A DNA stretch of 64,000 nucleotides from Undaria pinnatifida (GCA_012845835.1 JABAKD010000011.1:6324381-6388380), one strand, 5' to 3'. Shown: positions 33,988-45,413, numbered from the stretch's first letter. Translations and numbers: made by a program. Notes: generated from the sequence alone by a model not told the origin.

Positions 33988-34535
33988 TTACGAATAAAAT
34001 ATCCCCGTCTTTTTTCACTGCGTACCGGGTTTGAGCCACTCGCATATCGTGACTCGCTATGACTGTATCCTCGCCCCGGACGAAAGAGACTTTGTTTTGG
34101 GCGACTGTTTTGGCGCAGCGTAGCTTTTACCGTTAATATTTTTTTGATTGTTGTGTGGATTCGTATATCTCGTGAAAAATTGAAGCAATCACACACGAAA
34201 GCTCTCAAGACACCACACAAAGGAACACAGGGGGATTGCTCGTGCGAGTGGCCCCTGAGCCACCACTCAACTGCGAAAAGCAATCCCGAGCTGCCGTAGC
34301 GTTGCCTCCAAGTATAAACGTACACATTAAACAGGCCGCGTCATGCCATTGAAGCCGTGAAGGGACTGTGCCCTCTCTCCCTTACCCCACGCCCCGCGCG
34401 TTGTCCCACGAGCTCCCGCGCGGGACCCAAATCTCGCTGTGCGTTCGTCTATATTTCCGCGAGTTCCCTCGAGTTCCCACGAGTTTCCACGCTAGTTTCC
34501 GATCGAGTGCACGGTACGGTACGGTACGGTATGGG
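33988..34535. repeat. Mixed spacer with short-repeat cluster 2 (34387-34500)
   Basis: 34387-34500 has the TCCCACGAG-type short repeats plus a (GGTAC)n stretch at 34512-34532. The remainder is unclassified. Confidence 0.45.
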
Positions 34536-34813
34536 GACGCGTAATGTTACGATAGAGGTTCACCGCTTTTTTTTCCGAGCTTATTCTCCTCAATTTTGGG
34601 AGCGTAAGGCCTCTCCCAAAAAACTGGTTTTTAGAGGAAAATAAAACTGCTACGTACCGCGGGTGAAAACTTCCATGGCCTCTAGATATATATATATAAT
34701 TTAGAACGAAAATCAAATGCAAAAAAAAAATGTCGATTTTGTGTTAAGGAGAGCCCTGTCATTCAGAAATAATTTCAGACGAAAAGTTATATACCTTTAT
34801 CGTAGAGCGCGTC
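34536..34813 (+). mobile_element. MITE family M, copy 4
   Basis: Starts GACGCGTAATGTTACGATAG and ends TATCGTAGAGCGCGTC. It has the full set of interior blocks (CTCCTCAATTTTGGGAGCGT, CTCTCCCAAAAAACTG). It abuts the long poly-G tract. Confidence 0.8.
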
Positions 34814-34816
34814 AGG

Positions 34817-35520
34817 TGGGGGGGGGGGGGGGAGGGGGGGGGGGGGGGGGAGGGGGGGGGGGGGGGGAGGGGGGGGGGGGGGGGAGGGGGGGGGGGGGGA
34901 GGGGGGGGGGGGGGGAGGGGGGGGGGGGGGGAGGGGGGGGGGGGGGGAGGGGGGGGGGGGGGGGGAGGGGGGGGGGGGGGGAGGGGGGGGGGGGGGGGAG
35001 GGGGGGGGGGGGGGAGGGGGGGGGGGGGGGAGGGGGGGGGGGGGGGAGGGGGGGGGGGGGGGGAGGGGGGGGGGGGGGGGGGAGGGGGGGGGGGGAGGGG
35101 GGGGGGGGAGGGGGGGGGGGGGAGGGGGGGGGGGGGGGAGGGGGGGGGGGGGAGGGGGGGGGGGGGGGGGGGGGGGGGGGCGGAGGGGGGGGGGGGGGGG
35201 GGGGGGAGGGGGGGGGGGGGGGGGGGGGAGGGGGGGGGGGGAGGGGGGGGGGGGGAGGGGGGGGGGGGGGGGGAAGGGGGGGGGGAAGGGGAAGGGGGGG
35301 GGGGAAGGGGGGGGGGAAGGGGGGGGGGAAGGGGGGGGGAAGGGGGGGGGAAGGGGGGGGGAAAGGGGGGGGGAAGGGGGGGGGGGAAAGGGGGGGGGGG
35401 GGGGGGGAGGGGGACTTACTTGTTGCTTGTGTTTTTTAGTCATTAGGGAAGGGGGGGGGAAGGGGGGGGGGAAAGGGGGGGGGAAGGGGGGGGGAAGGGG
35501 GGGGGGGGGGGGGGGGAGGG
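34817..35520 (+). repeat. Ultra-long poly-G tract with regular single or double A
   Basis: About 700 bp is almost pure G on the + strand. In the first 450 bp single A residues interrupt every 12-20 bases; the later part has AA/AAA roughly every 10 bases. One C occurs at 35181. All frames are open and would give poly-Gly or, in reverse, poly-Pro; I do not call a gene. The length may be an assembly estimate. Confidence 0.85.
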
Positions 35521-35680
35521 GGACTTACTTGTTGCTTGTGTTTTTTAGTCATTAGACCATTGAGACCTCGAATTCTATTCGAGACGTGAGGAGCAGCGTT
35601 CCAACTCCTAATATAGACAAGCAAAATGCAACATTTGGGCGCTCAGTACTCGTTTTTTCCACATAAAGTTGGTGCAGCAG
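35411..35680 (+). repeat. Dispersed repeat family P, copy 2, with duplicated start
   Basis: ACTTACTTGTTGCTTGTGTT plus TTTTAGTCATTAG occurs at 35412 and again at 35521, separated by another G/A tract, then runs on into GACCATTGAG, GAGCAGCGTTCCAACTCCTA and ACATTTGGGCGCTCA as in copy 1. Confidence 0.7.
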
Positions 35681-36010
35681 CAGGGGGGATCGCCTTTAGG
35701 GCTCGTGTGCGAGCGGTTGACCTAAACTAATAAAATTTATTCGCAAAAATGCTTAAGTTCCGGGTTTCTTCACCTCAAATATATGTGCAGCACCAACACA
35801 CGGTAGTTGTTGGCTAGGCGAGACGCTTAATTAATTAACAACAAAATCCTTCGGGAAAAATATTTGTTATATATCTAGCTTGTTGCACTGTTTCTTTCTT
35901 TAACGAAGTACGGAGCCACTCTCTCGAGGGGCCTACAGTCGGAAACGTGATAATGGGAGGGGGGAAAAGTGTTGTGCTATAATGTGCCGTGTACATCCTT
36001 TTGGCCTTGC
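35681..36010. other. Unclassified spacer
   Basis: Nothing recognised. Confidence 0.35.
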
Positions 36011-36330
36011 GTGTGAGTTCCCACGAAAATTCCCACGGCCTCTCCCTTGCGAGTGTGAAGTCGTTCTAAACCACAAGTCTCCACGCGAGTTCCCACGAAA
36101 TCCCACAACAAGTTGGTTTTGTTCGCGCGAGATGAACTCCATATATATCCCCGTCGCTACGGGATCCCGCGTGTTGAAACATCCCTCATGAAAAATCCCA
36201 CGGTATCTGATGGAGATCCCCCTTTCGGTTGTTTTCGCTCGTGAATGCGCCCATGGGATCCCGTGACACTCCGAGAGGGTCCGCGGTTGGGATCCCACGA
36301 GGTTCTGCCGTATTGCACACTGTATCCCCC
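36011..36330. repeat. Short-repeat cluster 3 (TCCCACGA / GGGATCCC)
   Basis: Same unit type as 33190-33607 (GAGTTCCCACGAAAATTCCC, GGGATCCCGTGACACTCCGA, GGGATCCCACGAGG). Confidence 0.55.
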
Positions 36331-36482
36331 CACGTGAACCCGCCCCCAAAAAGCCCCCCCAACAAAATGCAACTATTTTCATGCGTGTTTCTCCCCGGGC
36401 TGCTGGAAAAGAGAGGGGAGGGGGTTGGAGAAACGAAGCAGCCCTTTGGTCGTCTGTGTATCATCGCAATAAATATATATAA

Positions 36483-36845
36483 AATCATTCCTTGAATATC
36501 GAGTCATTCCTTGGTGTCATGGACTTTGGTCAGGAGTTTTTTGTCTCGGCCTAAGTATGCGATTCGCGGAACTGGAATTCTCGGTCGAATATAGCTTCGT
36601 TCGAGCGCCGCCTTCGGGGGGCGGCTCCAACGCCCCTCGCCCTGCCGTGTCCGTTCCGCACATCGACGTGAACGCGGACGGGTGCCGAGCGAGACAAGCG
36701 AGTGTCGAGGAGGAATTTTGGAAAAATTGTTGAATCTTAATGGCTGCAACGCCTGAATGATTTACAAAATTGGCATCATTTCCAAACGGTGCGTGATAAT
36801 GTTTGGAATTTTACGGTGGCATACTCTCGAGCGTTAGTGTCTTTG
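36483..36845 (-). repeat. Dispersed repeat family Q, copy 1
   Basis: Reverse complement of the 42330-42762 copy: GGCTCCAACGCCCCTCGCCC, CATCGACGTGAACGCGGACG, AAATTGGCATCATTTCCAAA. Confidence 0.75.
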
Positions 36846-38707
36846 CTGTACTTTTTTACTAGTTCGTTTGGTTTCTTGCTCGGCATTTTATTGCTTTTGT
36901 TTCTGCTCGTTTTGCCAGCTGGAAATTCAATTTTTTAGTGTGGGTTCACCCAAAACGTGACACAACTTACCGACGATATCCAACAACTTCGTGACACAAA
37001 TTACCGACGGCAAGACGTTTCGTGACAAAATAACTCCCAAATCATGATACTTTCACGCAACAGAATTTCGAGACAAAACCAAGCAGATAGAGCCGTCTCT
37101 TCGGCCTTTGGCCCTGGCTTTAGCACGGCCGCTGACACTCCAGGCAGCCTCTGCTGTAGGCATGAACGAATGCGGTTGATTCGCAGCGAACTATCCCGCT
37201 GTGCTCGCTTCTATGTGGCCATTGTCCATGCCATTTCATGTCACCTCCCTTCTGTTTTGAGCGCGTCGTTGTACGGTTGAGGTACGAGGAAACCCGCACG
37301 TACTCCGTGAGAACAGCAGTATGTACGACGAGCATGAACGCCAACTGACGACATTGGCAAACACACAACAGCAGGTGTACAGCAGTAGCCGAAGGGCGAA
37401 ACGTCTAGCACATAATGCAGCAACAAGTAGCAACAAGAACTACAGCAGATGGCTCAAAGTGCAGTGCGAGTGCCGTTCGTTGGCAAGTTTAGTCGTACAC
37501 GCATCACTCTCAAGAGCCAACAAGAGGCAGGGCAGGGGCCCCCAACACAGAGACACGTGACAACCACGGCCAGCTGTCGATCGCGTAATTGGCCGGTAGT
37601 CCGTGCTTCGGTGGGTGTATCGGAAGTCGTTCGTAGTACTGCTGTAGATCGTCGAAAAACCACGTGGCATCGTGCTGGTGGCAAGACTCGCCAGTAGACC
37701 CCCCAAAATTTATTTACCTTTTCTTTTTCTTGGCCCCATGCACCCATTTATTTCCTTTCCTTTCTCTTCTTTGTTTGTTTCTTTTTTCCAATTGACTTGC
37801 GTCTGTTGTGCGCATGCGTAGTGATAGATACCACGTGCAATATATACGTGGTAGTCTTTCTTGGTTGGCAAGCGGTATAGTCGGTTTTCCCAGGCGCGAG
37901 TAATGAGACGTATGCACCCGTATGGACCTGGCACATCGTAGACTGACTCCCGATTTCACTTTTATATGTTTCTGGTGGAGGCATGAACCGCGTCAGCTGT
38001 GATTTATGCGTGTACCACCTTTGGTTTGTGTTTTTCCCCTAGGGTATTCCTCAGCTCCAGAGCGACTGGAGCCTGTCCTGTGACCACGGACTTGATTATG
38101 CGAGTTAATGTGAGAACGACAACAACAACAACAACTGAAATATTGCCTGTTTCTTGACCTTTCAGCTGCTTCCTGCAAACTTGGTTTTTCTGCCAACACG
38201 ATTTTGAACTTTTTCGCGATTTTTTCTTCCTTTTTGTCTAGTAAGTTGAACTTCCTACTCCCGCTAATTGCCGCCTGACAGCTGTGCACTAGTTGCGGAA
38301 CGGTCCAGCTTTAGCTTTTCTTTGATTCGGCGAGCACCATTTGTTTTGTACTTGACGAAGCTTCAGCGGCTGAGATCTGGGCTTGGCTCATCAGCTCGAC
38401 ACCGCCCAGCACCCCATCGCAGCGCTATAGCTTACAGCAACGAAGCGCCGTGCAGTGCCCTGCGATGCCCTGCGGCTTAGCTCAGCAGCGCACCGCTGGC
38501 TCAGCAGACCGACGCGCTATGCTTTGCCGTGCTCTGCCATCGCGGTCGTTCGTTATTCATGATATCTAAAACTCCGCGTACGTACGCTGATATTTAGGTA
38601 TTTGGCGCTTTATTCTATACATATCGCGTCAACCATCGTCATATCATACAAAATGGGGGAGGGAATGTAATCTCTATGCAAAGATCCTGTTTTTTTTTAA
38701 TAATTTG
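36846..38707. other. Unclassified intergenic DNA
   Basis: Short overlapping open frames on both strands between 37040 and 37960, none with a motif. A GC-rich stretch at 38380-38550 is rich in GCCCTGCGATGCCCTGCGGC-like short repeats. No gene supported. Confidence 0.4.
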
Positions 38708-39020
38708 TCAGCCGGCCGCCCCGGTGGTCTATTAATAATAGTGGTTTTACCCTCGAATACTACTAACGTTTGGTTGTCCTTGAGTTCGACACCCACCACG
38801 ATGAGATTTGACTTTATTTGCAAAAACGCAAAAAAAACAGGCATCAATCAACTGCCGAGAGCGCCTAGCAGCGTGGGTTGGTTCGACGCGAGTCGACGAG
38901 GGAAGAAAATGCTGGATTCTCCTGGCGGAAAAAAAGAAAGCACGTGCCGAAGTGGGGAGGGAGGAGGAGGGCCCGCTATTAACCGGATCTGAGTTACTAC
39001 TGGGAGGGAGCGCGAGAGTG
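38708..39020 (+). mobile_element. SINE family B, copy 2
   Basis: Head CGGCCGCCCCGGTGGTCTAT and a B-box-like TTGAGTTCGACACCC; body GCAGCGTGGGTTGGTTCGAC and tail CCGGATCTGAGTTACTACTG. Confidence 0.65.
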
Positions 39021-39818
39021 GTGCGGGGATAATAAATGGGATGAAGAAAAAAAATGTTGTAAAGGCATATTATTATTACTACCAGTAAATAATAGGTCAG
39101 TCTCTAGGAAATACGCACGGCACCATCAGCAGTCGTCATGGTAGAGACACTCCGGATATTATGCATTGAGGGGACGCGTCCAATTTCGACAACGTGAAAG
39201 CCCCCACGAAGAAAAGACAGCAGACACACATATCCCGCCTTCCCGAGAAAAAACAGAGAAGAAGCGCTACGCCAACCCCCCGTACGAGCAAAGCCACCCC
39301 CGCACCAATCTTAGACAACGCCGCCTCAACGAGAGATCGCCCTCCTCTTCTACGTTTTTCTCCTCGCCCGCAACCACGCAGACCAATCAATGCGACAGCC
39401 TTCACGTAACAAACAAGCAATCTTCTTCCAAAACCTCGCCGGCTGACATGTCCTCATGTCGACGTTTGATGCAAACCGACTTTGCATCCTGTCGACTTCG
39501 AACCTCCATTATTAATGATTGCCACGGGGACAGTGCAGTGCAGTCTCTTCATTAATGCCAAGGCCTCTTTTGTTTCGCCTAGAGGCGACGCAGGTTCTCA
39601 ATAATACTCTTTTCGGTATTTTTGTTTGATAGACGCCAACTTTTACTTGACGGCGCATTTAATAGTTTGTTTCGCCTATCCTTGCCTTCTTTGTTGTATA
39701 ATATTACGTTTTTTCTTTTGTCAAAGCATGACTTTCATAATCCCATGTTCGTATGAAACTCTTGGCATTACTTTAAAGTTCAATGCGTGCCAAATCGGAC
39801 AGCTACACCTTAAGTGGT
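39021..39818. other. Unclassified
   Basis: A 129-codon frame (39166-39555) has no motif and I do not call it. No repeat recognised. Confidence 0.35.
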
Positions 39819-40171
39819 CGAAGTGCTGCCCTGCCCTACCCGAAGCATGGGCGCCGGCGAATGCCGGCGCCCATGCGGAGCCCTTGTATATATATGATCC
39901 TAATCAGCGAAGCAGGGCTGGGGTGGAGGGAATTAATCATCGTATCCAAGGGGGGCGGGGGAGGTGCAGTAGGAAAGTGTCACCATATATATCCTGGGTT
40001 CGCATGATACATCACCTTGCACATGCCTCGGATCACGCGCAAAAACAACAACAACAACAACAACAAGCAAGCAAGGATGCAAGAAGATTATCGTGATGCA
40101 TACAAGGGCTCCGCATGGATGCCGGCATACGCCGGCACCCATGCTTCGGGTAGGGGCAGGGCAGCACTTCG
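39819..40171. mobile_element. MITE with 70-bp inverted ends that each contain a 30-bp hairpin
   Basis: CGAAGTGCTGCCCTGCCCTA through CGGAGCCCTTGTAT on the left (39819-39893) is the complement, with few changes, of 40098-40171 on the right. Inside each arm lies an almost perfect palindrome, left GCATGGGCGCCGGC / GCCGGCGCCCATGC around AAT. The 200-bp centre is unique and contains (AAC)n. No ORF and no clear target duplication. Confidence 0.8.
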
Positions 40172-40639
40172 AATCGTTCGGTTCAATACTTGGTCATCAG
40201 AGTGAAAAAAGTCACCACACACAATCATGGTCTGCGCGTACAGTATGTAAGGTGATGCCAAGAGTTCGATATAGACTAACAATCATAACGCTTGCACTAC
40301 TATTAATAGGTACCGTTTTTTTAGTGAATCCGATTCCGAGCTTCATTCATCAGATTTTGATCCGATAAATCCGAGCACACGCCGACTGACCGTTTGGTCC
40401 GGCGACGAAACATGTCGAGTGTGTTTCTTATGATAGATTTAATCAATCAAGCATCCGGGGCCAGTAAGGTGACTGACCATGTCCGCTGCGTGTGATTAGA
40501 GAAGTTGTACATGGACCAATTGCATAATACAACATCAGTCAGTTCAGATCGAGTCGATCGGTGCAACTTGCTTGGGTGTCGTATTGTTTCAGCAGCAGTA
40601 ATACACTTCGCTTCTTTTATTTTTCCCATCCCACTTAGT
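40172..40639. other. Unclassified
   Basis: Nothing recognised. Confidence 0.35.
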
Positions 40640-40976
40640 GTGATTCTCGCATTACTCTCGCCCTCCTAGTAGTATAACTTAGATCCGGGGTCATATAGCG
40701 GGCTCCCCTCCCCCCTTCCCACTACGGTACCCCTGCCCTAATTTTATCGCGAGAAGAATTCAGCATTTTCTTCCCTCGTCGATTCGCGTCGATTTGAACC
40801 AACCCACGCTGCCAGGCGATTTCAGCAGTTAGTTGATCCTTTATTTTCCATTTATTTCTGCAAATTAATAAAGCCAACAAAGCTCACAACGGTGGTTATT
40901 TAACTCGAGGATCAACGCTAGTATTCATAGTAGTAGTATTCGAGTGTAACCCCACTAGACCACTGGGGCGACCGTC
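40640..40976 (-). mobile_element. SINE family B, copy 3
   Basis: On the minus strand: GTCGCCCCAGTGGTCTAGTG head, then TCCTCGAGTTAAATAACCAC, CAGCGTGGGTTGGTTCAAAT, and a G-rich tail. It faces SINE A copy 2 head-to-head. Confidence 0.7.
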
Positions 40977-40990
40977 TCTATATCACTCAC

Positions 40991-41268
40991 CGCCCCGGTG
41001 GTGTATCAGGTTATATCCTCGTGCCTGGAATAGGTCAGCTTCGTGAGTTCGAATCCCCCCGAGTGCGTACTCGTATAATTTGTCGTTTTGTTCACTAATG
41101 GACTTGCGGAAAGCGCGAGAGCGTGAGTTAGCAACACTCGATGAAAAATCGACGATCAGTGGGTGCTGAACCCTATGCGCCGAAAAAAATGAAGGCAATT
41201 ACCAGGGGGGGGAAGGGAAGGACGACACCTGTGACCACGGCCTGTATGTCCAGAAGCTGGAAAGTAGA
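40991..41268 (+). mobile_element. SINE family A, copy 2
   Basis: CGCCCCGGTGGTGTATCAGG head, B box GTGAGTTCGAATCCCC, and the tail CCTGTATGTCCAGAAGCTGG followed by an A-rich stretch (41275-41295). Confidence 0.75.
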
Positions 41269-41640
41269 AATGTGCCAAAAAAAATGAAAAAAAACACTAG
41301 AAGAGATGATCAATCAGCAATCAGCAGCAATAAGGAGCACGTCAAGCACGAAGAAACACAAACTCTCATTTGTCAGTTACGTACCAACACACGACCGCTT
41401 GCACTTGACCGGCAAACGACCACAGCAACGGAGTCAGGTACCACAGCAACAACAAAGCACGCCATCCTACTGCCTACTTACCACCACCTTCGAGTGGCGC
41501 AGCTTAACAACAGGAGGGACTTGTATAGCACAACCCTCGAGGCCCCGGGGACGCAGCCACTCACTCGCAATGCTGCTGTGTGGCTTTTCCTGGCGCCGCA
41601 GTAATCGTAATCACTACTACCTCCTCCTCGTTTAGTCATG
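41269..41640. other. Unclassified
   Basis: Overlapping open frames of about 110 codons (41272-41635) lie in different phases without motifs. Not called. Confidence 0.35.
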
Positions 41641-41813
41641 CGTGCGCTTCAGTAGTTAGTTGATCCTTTAGACTATTTCCCATTCATTTCTGCAAATTAA
41701 TAAAGCCAACAAAGCTCACAACGGTGGTTATTTAACTCGAGGATCAACGCTAGTACTCACAGTAGTAGTATTCGAGTGTAACCCCACTAGACCACCGGGG
41801 CGACCGTCTCTAT
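41641..41813 (-). mobile_element. SINE family B, copy 4 (5' part only)
   Basis: Near-identical to 40840-40976, truncated at its 3' end. Confidence 0.7.
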
Positions 41814-41822
41814 ATCACTCAC

Positions 41823-41996
41823 TGCCCCGGTGGCGTATCAGGTTATATCCTCGAGCCTGGTATAGGTCGGCTTCGTGAGTTCGAATCCCCCCGAGTGCGT
41901 ACTCGTATAATTTTTCGTCTTGTTGTGCACTAATGGACTTGCGGATAGCGCAAGAGCGTGAGTCAGCAACACTCGATGAAAAATCGCCGGTCAGTG
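41823..41996 (+). mobile_element. SINE family A, copy 3 (3' truncated)
   Basis: TGCCCCGGTGGCGTATCAGG head with B box. It lacks the CCAGAAGCTGG tail. Separated from SINE B copy 4 by the same GACCGTCTCTATATCACTCA spacer as the 40.97-kb pair. Confidence 0.7.
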
Positions 41997-42022
41997 TAAC
42001 TGGTATTATAACACGCGCTCAA

Positions 42023-42312
42023 ACCCTGCAGACGTCAAGCAAAGCAAACGCTCGAGAGAATACCACAGCAAAATGCAAAACTTTAGCAACTACCTACCGT
42101 TTGGAAATGATGCCAATTTTGGAAATTGTCCAGACGCTGAAGACGTTAAGATACAACCGTTTCGAAGTAGCAAGATTACCTCCTCGAAATACAATATTTT
42201 TGCAACGTCTCCCTTGTCTCGCTCACTCAGCATCTATCTGCGTTTACGTCGAGGTGCCCCAACGGATAAGGAAGGGCGAGGAGGGTTGGAGCCGCCCTCC
42301 GAAGACTTTTAA
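42023..42312 (+). repeat. Dispersed repeat family Q, copy 2
   Basis: Begins CCTGCAGACGTCAAGCAAAG and contains TTTGGAAATGATGCCAATTT and GGTTGGAGCCGCC. Confidence 0.7.
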
Positions 42313-42329
42313 GTGTTCCATTCGTTCAA

Positions 42330-42762
42330 GCCCTGCAGACGTGAAGCAAAACAAACAAACGCTTAAGCCAGGGCTGCAGACGTGAAGCAAAACAAACGCT
42401 CGAGAGTATGACACCGCCAAATTCAAAACATTACAATAGCAACTAACTACCATTTGGAAATGATGCCAATTTTGTAAATCATCTAGGCGCTGCAGAGGTG
42501 AAGATACAACCAAAATCTCCGCAATTCCTCCTCTCGGCATGCGGTATTTTTGCAACTTCTCGCTTGTCTCGCTCGGCATCCGTCCGCGTTCGCGTCGATG
42601 TGCGGAATGGACACGGCAGGGCGAGGGGCGTTGGAGCCGCCTCCCGAAGATGGCGCTCGAACTAAGCTATTTGACCGAGAATTCCAGTTCCGCGAATCGC
42701 GTACTGAGGCTGAGACGAAAACAAACTCCTGACCGAATCCCTGAAACAAAGAATGATTTTAA
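42330..42762 (+). repeat. Dispersed repeat family Q, copy 3
   Basis: Directly follows copy 2. Contains TCGCTCGGCATCCGTCCGCG, GGCGTTGGAGCCGCC and the end CCTGACCGAATCCCTGAAAC. The starting block CCTGCAGACGTGAAGCAAAA is itself repeated twice. Confidence 0.75.
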
Positions 42763-42789
42763 AATAATATATATTAAAAAACCCTTTCG

Positions 42790-42823
42790 CCCCCCCCCCA
42801 CCCCCACCCCCACCCCCACCCCC
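42790..42823 (+). repeat. C-rich tract with (CCCCCA)n
   Basis: Four CCCCCA-like units between families Q and R. Confidence 0.8.
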
Positions 42824-43312
42824 TCGAATGCTCCGCCCTCTCCTCACTGGTTGTACGACTTACAGGATATACATGATAAACTGGTGCGTTCTTTCCAAAA
42901 CCGTCACATTTATCCCCTCAAAGGATTTGTAGTTCCCACGCACAGATTGAGCTGCCCCGCCCGTCCCCCCCCCCCCGCCCCCCTTTCGATCAACATCAGG
43001 CCCCCGCGTCCTTAAAAAACTCCGCCCTTCCCTCACCGGTTATTCGACTTACAGGATTCACTTGATAAACTGATGCATTTCCTTTCACAGCTGTCAGATT
43101 TTGTCCCCCTCAAAAACGAGTTTTAGAGTTTCCGCGCACAGACTGACTAACATCACCCTGTTGACCCTGATAGCTACACTGTAGTTGCAAGGGGAGTCGC
43201 CGACCTATATCCTTAATGAGGACACACAACCCGTAATACGCGCGATCGGAGTATCACACAGCTTGCAAAGATGAGTTTCGACAAAATCTTCGATCTCACA
43301 GCTGGAGTGTAT
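42824..43312 (+). repeat. Dispersed repeat family R, copy 2
   Basis: Same order as 12815-13305, including two tandem subunits and the conserved end TCGATCTCACAGCTGGAGTG. Confidence 0.75.
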
Positions 43313-44988
43313 TTTTATTTTGGTAATACTCGTGTAGACTATGTATGTACTGCATGTAGTCTAGTCTGTGCTGTTGTTGTGTTGGCGCATGCATGTATCA
43401 TATATCTATACCGTATGTACCTGGTACACGTACGTACGATATGATATACCTGGTATGTAATATGAGTTGAGTCGGTATTCTTACGAGCCCATGCAGCTAG
43501 AAGGTAAACTCTCCTCGCACTCTCCTACCCTTTCCGCTCTCTCCTTGTTTCGTGCTTCTTCTTGTTTCTCTTCCCGGCAGGGGTGGAGTAAATATATATG
43601 TGGGGAGACGCGGTCGCGGCGTACGGCCGTAGTGTCCACACAGCAAAACTTACCAGCAGGGTACGGTAGTACCGGTACGTCGTATTAGCAAGTAGCAAGG
43701 ATCGGTCACGGCATTATTATTTGTTTCCGAGTTTGCCGGGCGACGCCGCACGATTAACCGCTCGAAGCGGACCACCACGCGGGCGCGCGAACGCTCAAGC
43801 GCTCCTCGCTACGAAGAACCGAACGGCCTGGCCCGACTCTTGTATCTACATGACATATGTACAAGTACAGCGATGTAGCAGAGCAGAGCGCAGAACGGTT
43901 GCACGACTACCAGACGACGATAACTTGCTCTAGATATTAGCTGATGTTTCATCTGCCGCTTTTTTAGTAGTCGGTTGTCGGCCTGTTGGCTGTGTTGATT
44001 GGTGGCGTTTCAACTTTCGAAACATGAAACGGCACTTATTGCTCCGCATTTCGTGTCGTTCAGGTCATTTTGATCATCACAATCATCAATCGTGTACGTA
44101 GCACAGACAGGCTATTAGCTGGTCAGCCTAGAAGCTGGGCTACCGCAGAAAGACACACGGGCCAGAAGCCAGACCAAACACCTCGTCTTCCCTTTTCGGG
44201 TCGTCATCGCGATCCAAAGGGATCATAGGGAGCTTGAAAGCTTGCCACGAACAACTACGATCTTCAGGTAGGCGGTGACCGTTAGAGCTTCCTACAATAA
44301 AACGCGCTTCAGCTGCAGTGTACGGCCTCCTCTGGCCTCCAACTTTTTTTTTGCCTCTGTGATCTTGGGTACGTGGTCTGTTCTCTAACGGCGTATTGTA
44401 GTAAACACCACAGAAAAGGAGGTGTGATACCTAGCATCGATCGGCAACGGGCAGGGTAGATGCCGGTCAAGAGCGGCACCAACTCTAGGCAGCCACTTTA
44501 CAGCTGGCGCCAGGCGGCGAAAAGACAACGCCCGCGCCCCCACCCGCGCGCGCTCGGTAGTCCTCCCCCCAGGTGGCGTGCCCGGTCCCCAATTTGTCGT
44601 CTAGCATGATGCAGGTGCTGCTGCCATATCATACATAGCAGCACCCAAAGCAGCCTTGTTTTACTACGACTGCTGCACGCTGTCTCGTACGCTGTTTTCT
44701 GTTTATAATCGTTGCCCAACGTTAAAACTAAGTATGTGAGCCGCAACGATACCCCCAGCTCGTGCTCCATTTTACGTGTGCCTGGTACGAGGCTTGTTCC
44801 CTCTAGCTTCGTACTGATTTTCTATTCCGTTTTCCTTTCTTGCTTTGTTTGGTCTCCATGTGTCCTCCTGCTTTTTACTCTGTCGTTGTTTATTCGAAAA
44901 CGACTGCGCTGCCCTTTGCTGTTGCCTGTTTTGTAATAAATTCTTGGGTTTGCTCCCGTATCTTCCGTGGTGCGCTATGCTGTATTGT
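43313..44988. other. Unclassified intergenic DNA
   Basis: Two ACCTGGTA motifs near 43417 and 43447. No supported gene or repeat. Confidence 0.4.
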
Positions 44989-45413
44989 GCGGTGCGGTGC
45001 GGTGCGGTGCGGTGCGGTGCGGTGCGGTGCGGTGCGGTGCGGTGCGGTGCGGTGCGGTGCGGTGCGGTGCGGTGCGGTGCGGTGCGGTGCGGTGCGGTGC
45101 GGTGCGGTGCCGGTGCGGTGCGGTGCGGTGCGGTTGCGGTGCGGTGCGGTGCGGTGCGGTGCGGTGCGGTGCGGTGCGGTGCGGTGCGGTGCGGTGCGGT
45201 GCGGTGCGGTGCGGTGCGGTGCGGTGCGGTGCGGTGCGGTGCGGTGCGGTGCGGTGCGGTGCGGTGGTGCGGTGCGGTGCGGTGCGGTGCGGTGCGGTGC
45301 GGTGCGGTGCGGTGCGGTGCGGTGCGGTGCGGTGCGGTGCGGTGCGGTGCGGTGCGGTGCGGTGCGGTGCGGTGCGGTGCGGTGCGGTGCGGTGCGGTGC
45401 GGTGCTGTGCTGT
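44989..45413 (+). repeat. (GGTGC)n microsatellite, about 420 bp
   Basis: About 83 near-perfect copies of GGTGC with only a few slips (near 45111, 45134, 45265). Open in all six frames purely because the unit is 5 bp; no protein is called. The flanks grade into GCTGTGCTGTACGGTGCAAT. Confidence 0.95.

Noticed and set aside
34717-35439. 240-codon Gly-rich frame and its 218-codon Pro-rich reverse
   Set aside because: Pure consequence of the poly-G tract; all frames are open and there is no non-repetitive sequence.
39855-39886. Bacterial REP-like palindrome indicating gene transfer
   Set aside because: The palindrome is part of a MITE arm present twice in inverted form; a similarity to bacterial REP elements is expected from GC-rich hairpins.
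23536-41900. tRNA genes at the heads of SINEs A and B
   Set aside because: A- and B-box-like sequences are present but cloverleaf pairing fails and each continues into a shared SINE body.
42790-42823. Telomeric repeat
   Set aside because: Only about four CCCCCA units inside a C-run between two dispersed repeats; more likely a simple microsatellite.
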